The translations under genes were made by a program, and so were the position numbers. The notes beneath the pieces were generated by a model. It searched no databases. It was not told the DNA's origin and was given only the letters and a program-made list of their open reading frames with translations. A DNA stretch of 64,000 nt from positions 1 through 64,000 of the forward strand of contig JANNDY010000105.1 in NCBI GenBank assembly GCA_031378345.1, given 5' to 3'. Below are positions 15,679-23,666 of this stretch, piece after piece (the first letter of the stretch is position 1; each line of letters begins with the position of its first letter). The stretch is from Emticicia sp031378345 (GTDB lineage Bacteria > Bacteroidota > Bacteroidia > Cytophagales > Spirosomataceae).

Positions 15679-17646
15679 TTAATCAATTATAAATTTTATA
15701 CTTTGACTTGAATTAGTAGTCATTACTCTCAAAATATAACTACCACCAATCGCTTTTATGATAATTTGTTCTTTGTTTGAAGTGCTATTTTTATGCAATT
15801 TGCTAAAAATACCCTTTCCAAGTACATCAAAAACATCTACTTGCCATGATTTAAGGCTTTCGGGTAATTCAACCCAAAAAGTACCTTCGTTGGGGTTTGG
15901 GTATAATTTTACGAATAAATCAGCCATTGGCTCAATTGGTGTTATTGTAAAAGCATCTGAATCTGGTCCGTAGCAACCATTATTATTGACCCGAACCATA
16001 AACACGCCCGAACCGTAGGCTTTCAGCACTTGGTTGGTAGAATCTTTGAGTAAAGTGCCGTCTTTGTACCATTGGTTTCCTGTGGGACTACTTGATACAA
16101 AACCAATATCTTGCAGGGTTATGGTTGGTTTTGGGGGAGTCGGGGTTATTTTTATGGCTATTGGTTGGCTTGTTTGAATTTGACCACATTTTGTTGCAGT
16201 AACATAATATAAGCCTGATTGCTTAGGGATTATTGTTGGGGTATTGCTTGCTATTTTTTTGCTATCAACATACCATGTATATTCTTCAAAAACATTGTTT
16301 GATATTTTCAAGGTTGTACTTTCGTTTTCGCAAAGGGTTGTTTTTCCTTCTACGGCTATTGACAAATCGGCAGTTGGGCAAAGGGTGTATTTTAGATAAT
16401 AGTTTGCTATGACGTTGGGCGTTTCAGCCCGAAGTAATACTCTGTAATTACCTGTTTTTTTTGCCACAAAAGTAAGGGATACATTGCTCCCACCCCCTTG
16501 ATGATTTACAAGAACATTGTTACTTTCTATATCATTAATGTTAATAAAAATTTTATTTACTGTATTGCCTGTAAAATACAATGTAACTATACCTGTCTGA
16601 TTTATTGGCATATAGTATTCATCATAATCTATGGGTACATCTTGCAATTCATTTGCAAAGAAACCTTGACTGCTTAGTCCTTCTTTTAGTGTTGTAGGTA
16701 TTTTATCAGGCTCGTCAAGTGCTTGCACCATTTGTGTAAATGCCTTTCTTGGCTCTTCGCTATGGCATGAACTTAGGTATGTGCATTGATAATTGAATAC
16801 TTTTGCCCAAATGCCATAAAAATTATTCATGTTTTGGCTGTAAGTGGTTACTACAAGGTCTGAACTTATTCCACCGACAACACATGACACATCGATATTA
16901 CTTGGAAATCCTTTTTGATTTAGTCCGACAATGTTATTGCCAATGATTCCATTGCAATTGACATCATTATTATAATAGATGTTGCCTAAGTTTGCAGCGG
17001 TTTCGCTGCCACCAAAGAGGTAAACGCCTTTTTTGCCTGTTATTGTATTGGTTTTCAAATCTCTTGCAGCTTCGGAATATTCATCTTTGCCAAATATGCC
17101 ACCAAAATTTAATGCTTGCGTTCCTAAGTCGCTGCCTCCGTGGGGTGTGCCAATAGTTGCCATTCGTGCCACATGGTGCAAGCCGTCTTGCTGATAGTTT
17201 GATTGGTTTTGAACATATTCTCTAATGGCAAGCCCTCCCATGCTATGCCCAAGCATGGTTACTCGGTCTGCTCCTGTGGCTGCCAATATTCGTGCAACGG
17301 CAAGCCTTATGGCATATCCTTGCTTGACTGCGGCTGCCTGAGAACTATATTTGTTTACTCCAAAATTTATTACGTACACATCGTAGTTGCCAATGGGCGA
17401 TGAATATTCACAAACGTCATTTTGTAGGATTGATGTTGCATTATTTCCATCGCAATTTAGGTTGTATGCAAGTGTGTTTGGTTCTATTTTTAGTTTTAGG
17501 TTAGTTTCTAAGTATTTTAGAAAATCTGTCCATGTGGTATGGTCTGCTGTGAAGCCATGCACTAATATAATAGGGTTTGGTATGGTGCGTTGTGCAAAAA
17601 GTGAATTAGAAATAAGTAATAAAAGAAGTAAGTGTTTGATGTGCAT
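15679..17646 (-). CDS. Secreted lipase/esterase with type IX sorting domain
   Basis: A 655-residue exported protein with signal peptide MHIKHLLLLLLISNSLFA. Residues ~23-320 form an alpha/beta hydrolase of PGAP1/triacylglycerol-lipase type: the oxyanion motif HGF at 30-32, and the nucleophile Ser135 in GHSMGG. Then come a beta-sandwich region and Ig-like modules (PKSGLYYVTATKCG; YGSGVFMVRVNNNGCYG). The end is a typical type IX sorting domain starting LYPNPNEGTFWVEL and ending in KFIID. It should cleave esters outside the cell or on the surface. It shares a transcript with the TIR gene, although the two products act in different compartments. Confidence 0.85.
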   Translation of the reverse strand: MHIKHLLLLLLISNSLFAQRTIPNPIILVHGFTADHTTWTDFLKYLETNLKLKIEPNTLAYNLNCDGNNATSILQNDVCEYSSPIGNYDVYVINFGVNKYSSQAAAVKQGYAIRLAVARILAATGADRVTMLGHSMGGLAIREYVQNQSNYQQDGLHHVARMATIGTPHGGSDLGTQALNFGGIFGKDEYSEAARDLKTNTITGKKGVYLFGGSETAANLGNIYYNNDVNCNGIIGNNIVGLNQKGFPSNIDVSCVVGGISSDLVVTTYSQNMNNFYGIWAKVFNYQCTYLSSCHSEEPRKAFTQMVQALDEPDKIPTTLKEGLSSQGFFANELQDVPIDYDEYYMPINQTGIVTLYFTGNTVNKIFININDIESNNVLVNHQGGGSNVSLTFVAKKTGNYRVLLRAETPNVIANYYLKYTLCPTADLSIAVEGKTTLCENESTTLKISNNVFEEYTWYVDSKKIASNTPTIIPKQSGLYYVTATKCGQIQTSQPIAIKITPTPPKPTITLQDIGFVSSSPTGNQWYKDGTLLKDSTNQVLKAYGSGVFMVRVNNNGCYGPDSDAFTITPIEPMADLFVKLYPNPNEGTFWVELPESLKSWQVDVFDVLGKGIFSKLHKNSTSNKEQIIIKAIGGSYILRVMTTNSSQSIKFIID

Positions 17647-17683
17647 AGTTTTGGTAATATAATTACAGCAATTTATTTTTCTG

Positions 17684-17714
17684 CAAGAATACTAAAAAAC
17701 ATACTGAATTACAA
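17684..17714 (-). promoter_or_regulatory. Promoter of the lipase-TIR operon
   Basis: On the minus strand TTG (17712-17714), 20 bases, then TATTCTTG (17684-17691), one mismatch from TAnnTTTG. It gives a leader of about 30 bases before the lipase start. Confidence 0.4.
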
Positions 17715-17806
17715 ATAAATTGATTAAACGGCTAAAAAACTTTAGATAGTGTTTTTTTATTGAGTTTAGCAATTTAACTATTTGATAATCAGTTAGTTAT
17801 ACTTTT

Positions 17807-18412
17807 CTAAAAACTCCAAATTCGATTAGGAGTAATACAATGGTCGAGGCGAATATCGAATTCATTTATATCTTCGATTTTATCTATAGGCTCAAAAATT
17901 GAAAGCCCAATTTTCAAAACATCAGGGCGACAATCTGCCAAAAATCTATCATAATATCCTTTCCCATAGCCCACTCGATAGCCTTTTTTGTCGAAACAAA
18001 GTAATGGAATGAGAACAAGATTTAGTTCTGAGTTCTGAACGGGCGGCGTTCCGCTTCTGAACGGTTCGCCGTGCGATTCTGAGTGAGTTGCTTTTGGTTC
18101 TTGAATCTTTAAGCTATTTTCTTGCAAAACTGTTTCTTTTGTTAATAAATAATTGGTCATTGTGCCATCATCGTGGCTTTTTGGAATGACAATATTTGTC
18201 GAAAAATCTTTTTTTAAAGTGTTGATTATCAGCCAAGTATCAACTTCATTGTTTCGTTTTATTGGCAAAAAAGCATGAATCGTACTATAAGCATGCACAG
18301 GAATACTCATAAAAAACCAATCATGGATCTTCTTGGAAAACCGCCCAATTTCTTCCTCAGAAAGTGCTTTTCTTTTTGTCAAATATTCTTTTCGTAAATC
18401 TTTTTTGAGCAT
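17807..18412 (-). CDS. 5-formyltetrahydrofolate cyclo-ligase with an inserted segment
   Basis: A 201-residue enzyme of the MTHFS/YgfA family that turns 5-formyl-THF into 5,10-methenyl-THF using ATP. Seen: the N-terminal LRKEYLTKRKALSEEE and the C-terminal signature LLCFDKKGYRVGYGKGYYDRF. Between the substrate-loop element IQEP and NLVLIPLL there are 24 residues (including ESHGEPFRSGTPPVQN), about ten more than usual. The extra part is encoded by two 22-base direct repeats of a dispersed GC-rich family. The frame stays open, so the protein probably tolerates this as a surface loop. Confidence 0.9.
   Translation of the reverse strand: MLKKDLRKEYLTKRKALSEEEIGRFSKKIHDWFFMSIPVHAYSTIHAFLPIKRNNEVDTWLIINTLKKDFSTNIVIPKSHDDGTMTNYLLTKETVLQENSLKIQEPKATHSESHGEPFRSGTPPVQNSELNLVLIPLLCFDKKGYRVGYGKGYYDRFLADCRPDVLKIGLSIFEPIDKIEDINEFDIRLDHCITPNRIWSF
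18033..18083. repeat. Tandem 22-base GC-rich repeat inside the cyclo-ligase gene
   Basis: Two units (18033-18054 and 18055-18076), each starting TTCTGAACGG, then the beginning of a third. The core AACGGGCGGCGTTCCGCTTC matches, with one difference, the inverted copy at 39199-39218 upstream of pssA. Confidence 0.7.
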
Positions 18413-18472
18413 TGTGAATTTTGTTTTTATATGGAAACAAACCTACGAAATTTATCAAATAAAAAAACATAA

Positions 18473-18534
18473 TAGTATGCTTGCATACTAATTTCCTTTC
18501 CGTATATTTGTCCGAAAATTATGCTTGCATACTA
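18473..18534 (+). promoter_or_regulatory. Promoter with two operators for the beta-oxidation operon
   Basis: TTG at 18481-18483, 19 bases, then TATATTTG at 18503-18510: a full Bacteroidota promoter. A palindrome TAGTATGC-TT-GCATACTA (18473-18490) covers the -33 box. A second, partial copy (ATGCTTGCATACTA, 18521-18534) covers the expected start of transcription. The copies are 44 bases apart, about four helical turns. This is classic repressor layout; a MarR- or TetR-type acyl-CoA-responsive regulator is a reasonable guess, but none is encoded next to it. Confidence 0.7.
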
Positions 18535-18544
18535 ATTTTACTCA

Positions 18545-19036
18545 ATGGAATACAACAATAACCTCAACCGAACTTTAGCAAAATTGCAGAAAATGCCTGC
18601 ATTTATGCACGATTTTATGCGAGATTTTGCCATCGGACGTTTTGTGAAATTTGTTGGTACAGCGGGCATACATTTTGAAAAAATGACTTGTAATGAAGTC
18701 GCAATAACACTTCCAAATAAAAACAAAGTACAAAATCACATCGGACAGATTCATGCCGCTGCAACAACTCTTTTGGCAGAAACTGCCACAGGAATGGTAG
18801 TCGGCATGAATATTCCTGATGAAAAATTGCCGCTGATGAAAAACCTTTCGGTGAAATTTATCAAGCGTAGCAAAGGACAACAAAGAGCAATTGCGGCTTT
18901 ATCAAGTGAACAAATAAAATTAATTCGTGAAACCGAAAAAGGAGATGTGAGTGTTCCTGTAAAAATTGTTGATGAAACTGGAGAAGAAGTGGTGGTGGCA
19001 GAGATGATTTGGGCGTGGGTTTTGAAGAAAAAATAA
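18545..19036 (+). CDS. DUF4442 hotdog-fold protein (thioesterase-like)
   Basis: A 163-residue protein with the DUF4442 pattern: HDFMRDFAIGRFVKFVGTAG at the start, GQIHAAATTLLAETATGMVV in the middle, and VAEMIWAWVLKKK at the end. It is related to the PaaI/YiiD hotdog thioesterases, so acyl-CoA binding or hydrolysis is likely. It is the first gene behind the two-operator promoter and leads a set with 3-hydroxyacyl-CoA dehydrogenase and thiolase, which supports a fatty-acid role. Confidence 0.8.
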   Translation: MEYNNNLNRTLAKLQKMPAFMHDFMRDFAIGRFVKFVGTAGIHFEKMTCNEVAITLPNKNKVQNHIGQIHAAATTLLAETATGMVVGMNIPDEKLPLMKNLSVKFIKRSKGQQRAIAALSSEQIKLIRETEKGDVSVPVKIVDETGEEVVVAEMIWAWVLKKK

Positions 19037-19038
19037 AG

Positions 19039-19356
19039 ATGATTTCAGACGAAGAAAATTTTCAAAATGAGTTTTTAAGACCAATTTTGAAAGAACAAAA
19101 CGATTTATTAATTGCAATTTTCAAGCATTATTTGATGAAACATAAAGTTTTGTTTGAACGCTATTCACCAGAAGACCAAGCAAATTATATCGAAAATACT
19201 ATCAAAAAAGATGCTCAATTACGCAACTATTTTGTTGGAACTATCATCGGGCAGCTTTCAAGCGAACAATATCAAATTTTCATCAAGATGGAAACTGAGC
19301 TGAATCGTCGAATAATAACGATGCTTGTGAAAAGATTACAGAGTCAGATGATTTGA
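19039..19356 (+). CDS. Small conserved helical protein of the fatty-acid operon
   Basis: A 105-residue, highly charged, mostly helical protein (MISDEENFQNEFLRPILKEQ; EDQANYIENTIKKDAQLRN). I do not recognise a named domain. The ATG at 19039 lies two bases after the DUF4442 stop; an ATG ten codons earlier overlaps that gene and is less likely. Tight packing inside the beta-oxidation operon suggests an accessory role. Confidence 0.65.
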   Translation: MISDEENFQNEFLRPILKEQNDLLIAIFKHYLMKHKVLFERYSPEDQANYIENTIKKDAQLRNYFVGTIIGQLSSEQYQIFIKMETELNRRIITMLVKRLQSQMI

Positions 19357-19423
19357 CAAATTCAGATTTGACAACTTTTAAAAGTGGTCAAATCTATACA
19401 TAAGTACAAACAAACACAAAAAC

Positions 19424-21832
19424 ATGAATCGCAGTATCAAAAAAGTAGTCGTTCTTGGTGCGGGCATTATGGGAAGCCGAATTGCTTTACATTTTGCTAA
19501 TATTGGCGTAGAAGTTTTGCTTCTCGACATGGTACCCAAAGAGCCAAATGAGGCAGAAATGGCCAAAGGTCAAGACATCACGCACCCCGCAGTTCGCAAC
19601 CGAATCGTTAGCGAATTATTCCAAGCCGCTGTGAAAGCCAGTCCTTCACCAATTTATAGTCAAAAATCTTTAGGGAAAGTGAAATTGGGCAATTTCGATG
19701 ACGATATGCCTAAAATCGCTACCTATGATTGGATTATTGAGGTTGTCGTTGAGCGACTGGACATCAAGAAAATTATCTATGAAAAAGTAGAGCAATTCCG
19801 CAAAGCAGGAACTTTGGTAACTTCAAATACTTCGGGTATTCCTATTCATTTGATGGCAGAAGGTCGCTCTGAGGACTTTCAGAAGCATTTTTGCGGGACT
19901 CACTTTTTCAATCCTCCACGTTATTTGCGTTTGTTGGAAATTATTCCAACGCCAAAAACCGACCAAGCTATTATTGATTTCTTGATGCACTATGGGGATT
20001 TGTTTCTTGGAAAAACAACTGTTTTATGTAAAGATTCTCCAGCATTTATTGCCAACCGTTTGGGAATTTATGCAATGGTACAAACTATCAGAGTTGCCGA
20101 AGAAATGGGTTTGACGGTAGAAGAAGTTGATAAACTCACAAGCACGGTCGTTGGTCGCCCGAAATCAGGGACTTTCCGCCTTTCGGATGTAGTTGGTTTG
20201 GATACGACTGTGAATGTTTGCAATAATTTGATTAATGTCTTAGAAAACGATGAGTCGAAAGATGCCTTTATTTTGCCACCAACAATGGCAAAATTGATGG
20301 AAAACAAATGGCTCGGAGATAAAACTGGGCAAGGTTTTTATAAGAAAACAAAAGATGAAAAGGGTAAAACCCTCATTCTTGCCTTAGATTTGAAGACTTT
20401 TGAATACAAACCTTCGGAAAAAATAAAGTTTGCGACGCTCGAAAGTACCAAAAGTATTGATGATTTGAAAAAGCGTTTCTCGGTACTTTTGGTAGGAAAA
20501 GACAAAGCAGGCGAGTTTTACCGTAAAACTTTTGCTGATGGTTTCCGTTATGCAACAAACAGAATTCCAGAAATTTCGGACGAAATTTATAGAATTGATG
20601 CCGCAATATGTGCAGGTTTTGGTTGGGAAATGGGAATGTTTGAAACTTGGGACGCAATCGGTGTTCGCCCAATGCTCAAAATAATGGAAGATTTAAACCT
20701 TAATCCAGCAGCTTGGGTTTATGAAATGCTCGAATCGGGCAATGAAACTTTCTATAAAATTGAGGCAGGAAAGCGTAACTATTATGATATTCCGACAAAA
20801 ACCTACAAACTTATTCCGGGAACAGAATCGTTTATTATTTTAGATAATATTCGTCAAACCAACGTAATTTGGAAAAATGCAGGTGCAACAGTTTTTGATT
20901 TGGGCGATGGTATTGCAGGCGTTGAGTTTCATTCAAAAATGAACACTTTTGGGGCAGAAGTTTCAGAAGGTTTGAACAAAGCCTTAAATATTGCCGAGAA
21001 AGATTTTAGAGGCTTAGTTGTAGGAAATGATTCTACTGAGGCATTTTCGGCAGGAGCAAATTTGGCGATGTTGTTTATGTTTGCCATCGAGCAGGAATTT
21101 GACGAAATCAACATGATGATTGCACAGTTCCAGCAACTAATGATGCGAACAAGATATTCTTCAATTCCTGTTGTTACGGCTGCCCATAGTTTGGCTTTGG
21201 GCGGCGGTTGCGAAATAAATCTTCATGCCGATAAAGTCGTTGCTCATGGCGAAACTTACATGGGATTGGTAGAGCTGGGCGTTGGTCTGATTCCAGGAGG
21301 AGGAGGCGTAAAGGAAATGGCGGCACGTTGTTCGGATATGTACCAAACTGGCGACCCTGAGCTAAATATTCTCCAAAATGCCTTTATGAATATCGCCCAA
21401 GCCAAAGTTTCTACTTCGGCACAAGAGGCTTTTGACATGAATTATCTGAAAACTGGACGAGATAGTATTGTGCTAAATCGTAGCAGATTGATTGCTGAAG
21501 CCAAACAAGCCGCTATCGAAATTGCAGAAGATGGCTACACGCAACCAAAGCAACGTACCGACATAAAAGTTCAAGGAAAAGCAGGAATTGCTTTGTTCAA
21601 GGCTGGAATTACGGGAATGTTGATGGGTAAATACATCACCGAACACGATGCCAAAATTGCTGATAAATTAGGTTATGTAATTTCGGGCGGAGATTTGAGT
21701 TATCCGCAAATGGTTTCGGAACAATATCTTTTAGATTTAGAAAGAGAAGCATTTTTGTCATTGACGGGCGAAAAGAAAACTTTGGAGCGTATTCAAGGCT
21801 TGCTGAATGGTGGAAAAGTGCCACGCAACTAA
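19424..21832 (+). CDS. 3-hydroxyacyl-CoA dehydrogenase / enoyl-CoA hydratase fusion
   Basis: An 802-residue bifunctional beta-oxidation enzyme of the FadN type, with the dehydrogenase first. Residues ~7-25 carry the NAD-binding VVLGAGIMGSRIALHFA. The dehydrogenase C-terminal domains follow (CKDSPAFIANRLGIYAM; SGTFRLSDVVGLDT). From ~480 onward is a crotonase domain with the oxyanion-hole region SLALGGGCEINLHADKV near 587-603 and LVELGVGLIPGGGG. It hydrates enoyl-CoA and oxidises the 3-hydroxyacyl-CoA; the thiolase encoded after the GxxExxY cassette completes the cycle. Confidence 0.93.
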   Translation: MNRSIKKVVVLGAGIMGSRIALHFANIGVEVLLLDMVPKEPNEAEMAKGQDITHPAVRNRIVSELFQAAVKASPSPIYSQKSLGKVKLGNFDDDMPKIATYDWIIEVVVERLDIKKIIYEKVEQFRKAGTLVTSNTSGIPIHLMAEGRSEDFQKHFCGTHFFNPPRYLRLLEIIPTPKTDQAIIDFLMHYGDLFLGKTTVLCKDSPAFIANRLGIYAMVQTIRVAEEMGLTVEEVDKLTSTVVGRPKSGTFRLSDVVGLDTTVNVCNNLINVLENDESKDAFILPPTMAKLMENKWLGDKTGQGFYKKTKDEKGKTLILALDLKTFEYKPSEKIKFATLESTKSIDDLKKRFSVLLVGKDKAGEFYRKTFADGFRYATNRIPEISDEIYRIDAAICAGFGWEMGMFETWDAIGVRPMLKIMEDLNLNPAAWVYEMLESGNETFYKIEAGKRNYYDIPTKTYKLIPGTESFIILDNIRQTNVIWKNAGATVFDLGDGIAGVEFHSKMNTFGAEVSEGLNKALNIAEKDFRGLVVGNDSTEAFSAGANLAMLFMFAIEQEFDEINMMIAQFQQLMMRTRYSSIPVVTAAHSLALGGGCEINLHADKVVAHGETYMGLVELGVGLIPGGGGVKEMAARCSDMYQTGDPELNILQNAFMNIAQAKVSTSAQEAFDMNYLKTGRDSIVLNRSRLIAEAKQAAIEIAEDGYTQPKQRTDIKVQGKAGIALFKAGITGMLMGKYITEHDAKIADKLGYVISGGDLSYPQMVSEQYLLDLEREAFLSLTGEKKTLERIQGLLNGGKVPRN

Positions 21833-21833
21833 C

Positions 21834-21872
21834 TTTACCACTAAGGAACTAAGAACACAAAGTTTCACTAAG
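21834..21872 (+). repeat. Left inverted end of the GxxExxY cassette
   Basis: Thirty-nine bases beginning TTTACCACTAAGG and ending TTTCACTAAG. It matches the reverse complement of 22287-22325 at 29 of 39 positions with no gaps, and lies directly between the preceding stop codon and the GxxExxY start. Confidence 0.75.
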
Positions 21873-22283
21873 ATGATTACTCAAAAATATGTAAATGATA
21901 TTGCTTATCGGATTGTTGGTTGTGCAATTGAGGTTCATAAAGCACTTGGTCCTGGTCTTTTGGAATCAGTTTATGAGGAATGTTTACTCGAAGAACTGAA
22001 AATCAACGGTTTAGAAGTGAGTTCACAACAAAAAGTGCCTTTAATTTATCGTGGTAAAGTTTTAAAAAGTGAATTGAGATTAGACATTTTAGTAAATGAT
22101 TTAGTAGTGGTTGAATTAAAAGCCGTTGAGCAACTAATTCCAATTTATAAGGCACAATTACTTTCGTATTTAAAGTTAAGTCAAAAACCGAAGGGTCTTT
22201 TGATAAATTTCAATAACGTATTATTAAAAGAACAAACAATTCCATTAGTAACAGAAGAATTTGCGAAATTACCAAAAGAATAA
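21873..22283 (+). CDS. GxxExxY protein (PD-(D/E)xK nuclease-like)
   Basis: A 136-residue protein with the family's hallmark GPGLLESVYEE (GxxExxY) near residues 26-36, followed by a nuclease-like core: LRLDILVNDLVVVELKAVEQL, where D, E and K could form a PD-(D/E)xK site, then YKAQLLSYLKLS and KGLLINFN. The ATG at 21873 gives MITQKYVNDIAYRIVGCAIE. An upstream in-frame ATG would translate the repeat and overlap the previous gene. It is inserted between the two enzyme genes of a beta-oxidation operon and flanked by 39-base inverted repeats. Its biochemical role is not established. Confidence 0.85.
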   Translation: MITQKYVNDIAYRIVGCAIEVHKALGPGLLESVYEECLLEELKINGLEVSSQQKVPLIYRGKVLKSELRLDILVNDLVVVELKAVEQLIPIYKAQLLSYLKLSQKPKGLLINFNNVLLKEQTIPLVTEEFAKLPKE

Positions 22284-22286
22284 AAT

Positions 22287-22325
22287 CTTAGTGTAACTCA
22301 GTGAACTCCGTGCCTCTGTGGTAAA
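22287..22325 (-). repeat. Right inverted end of the GxxExxY cassette
   Basis: Begins CTTAGTGTAACTCAGTG and ends CTCTGTGGTAAA on the plus strand. It pairs with 21834-21872 (29 of 39). Related repeats occur at 24504-24615. Confidence 0.75.
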
Positions 22326-22337
22326 AAAAATAAAAAT

Positions 22338-23516
22338 ATGAACGCATATATAGTAGCTGGCTACCGCAGTGCAGTCGGCAAAGCACCCAAAGGAGTTTTT
22401 CGTTTTACTCGCCCCGATGATTTGGCGGCTGACGTAATCAAGCATCTCATGGCACAAGTGCCCAACCTTGACCCTGCTCGTGTAGATGATTTAATTGTAG
22501 GAAATGCAGTTCCCGAAGCAGAGCAAGGAATGCAAATGGCTCGTTATATTTCGCTTTTAGCATTGGGTAAAAGCGTAGCGGGCGTAACTGTAAACCGTTA
22601 TTGTGGCTCTGGTGTGGAAACAATCGCAATGGCATCGGCAAGAATAAGTGCAGGAATGGCAGATTGTATTGTAGCTGGTGGCACAGAATCTATGTCGATG
22701 GTACCAACAACTGGTTGGAAAATGGCATTGAATTATGGACTTGCTTCGCACCACCCCGACTATTATATCGGAATGGGTTTGACTGCTGAACAAGTTGCTC
22801 AACAATTTAATGTTACTCGTGAAGAGCAAGATATTTTCTCATATAATTCTCATGTAAAAGCACTTGCAGCACAAGCAGCAGGGAAATTTGATGCCGAAAT
22901 TGTGCCGATTACTGTAAAAGAAACTTATTTTGATGAAGTTTCTGGCAAAAAGAAAAACAAAGAATACATTGTAACAAAAGACGAAGGTCCACGTGCAGGA
23001 ACGAGCGTAGAAGCTTTGGCAAAACTAAAACCTGTTTTCTCGATGGGTGGAAGTGTTACGGCAGGAAATTCTTCGCAAACATCTGATGGTGCAGCTTTTG
23101 TAATTGTAATGTCAGAAAGAATGGTAAACGAATTAGGCTTAAAACCAATCGCTCGAATGATGGCTTATGCCACGGCAGGAGTTGAACCACGTATCATGGG
23201 AATTGGTCCAGTTGCTGCCATTCCGATTGCTTTGAAACAAGCAGGCTTAAAGCAAGATGATATTGATATAATTGAATTGAACGAGGCTTTTGCGGCTCAA
23301 TCTTTGGCAGTTATCAAAGAATTAGGCTTAGATACAAGCAAAATTAATCCAAATGGTGGAGCAATTGCCTTGGGTCATGCACTTGGCTCAACTGGCGGAA
23401 GATTGTCAGTTCAAGTTATCAACGAACTTCGCCGCCAAAATAAAAAATACGGCATGGTAACTGCCTGTGTAGGTGGCGGACAAGGTGTTGCTGGGATTTA
23501 TGAGTTTTTGAATTAA
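22338..23516 (+). CDS. Acetyl-CoA C-acyltransferase (thiolase)
   Basis: A 392-residue thiolase. The nucleophile Cys89 lies in NRYCGSGVET, His347 in NGGAIALGHALGSTGG and the second Cys377 in TACVGGGQG: the full catalytic set. It cleaves 3-ketoacyl-CoA to acetyl-CoA and a shortened acyl-CoA. It is the last gene of the operon that starts at 18545. Its TAA stop is the first triplet of a GC-rich palindromic repeat, and a terminator follows. Confidence 0.95.
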   Translation: MNAYIVAGYRSAVGKAPKGVFRFTRPDDLAADVIKHLMAQVPNLDPARVDDLIVGNAVPEAEQGMQMARYISLLALGKSVAGVTVNRYCGSGVETIAMASARISAGMADCIVAGGTESMSMVPTTGWKMALNYGLASHHPDYYIGMGLTAEQVAQQFNVTREEQDIFSYNSHVKALAAQAAGKFDAEIVPITVKETYFDEVSGKKKNKEYIVTKDEGPRAGTSVEALAKLKPVFSMGGSVTAGNSSQTSDGAAFVIVMSERMVNELGLKPIARMMAYATAGVEPRIMGIGPVAAIPIALKQAGLKQDDIDIIELNEAFAAQSLAVIKELGLDTSKINPNGGAIALGHALGSTGGRLSVQVINELRRQNKKYGMVTACVGGGQGVAGIYEFLN

Positions 23517-23530
23517 CCCCAAGTGGGGAG
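23514..23530. repeat. Short GC-rich palindromic repeat at the thiolase stop codon
   Basis: TAACCCCAAGTGGGGAG, where the TAA is the thiolase stop. It is a short member of the family that also overlaps the rpmG and ccmB stop codons. Confidence 0.6.
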
Positions 23531-23552
23531 TATATATTCTACAATTTTACAG

Positions 23553-23585
23553 AAGTCTGTTTCAAAAATGAGACAGGCTTTTTTT
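23553..23585 (+). terminator. Intrinsic terminator of the beta-oxidation operon
   Basis: An 11-base stem (23553-23563 with 23570-23580) containing two G-U pairs, then a run of T to 23585. Confidence 0.8.
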
Positions 23586-23637
23586 AGATTATTTTTCATC
23601 CTAAAAAAACCTACTCACAAAACCGACATACTTTGAT

Positions 23638-23645
23638 TAACTTTG
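23638..23645 (+). promoter_or_regulatory. Promoter -7 element for the pseudouridine synthase gene
   Basis: TAACTTTG fits TAnnTTTG. Transcription near 23650 would place the ATG at 23667 about 16 bases downstream and exclude the earlier in-frame start at 23643. Confidence 0.45.
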
Positions 23646-23666
23646 CAGAAAAAAGCAGCAATTAAG

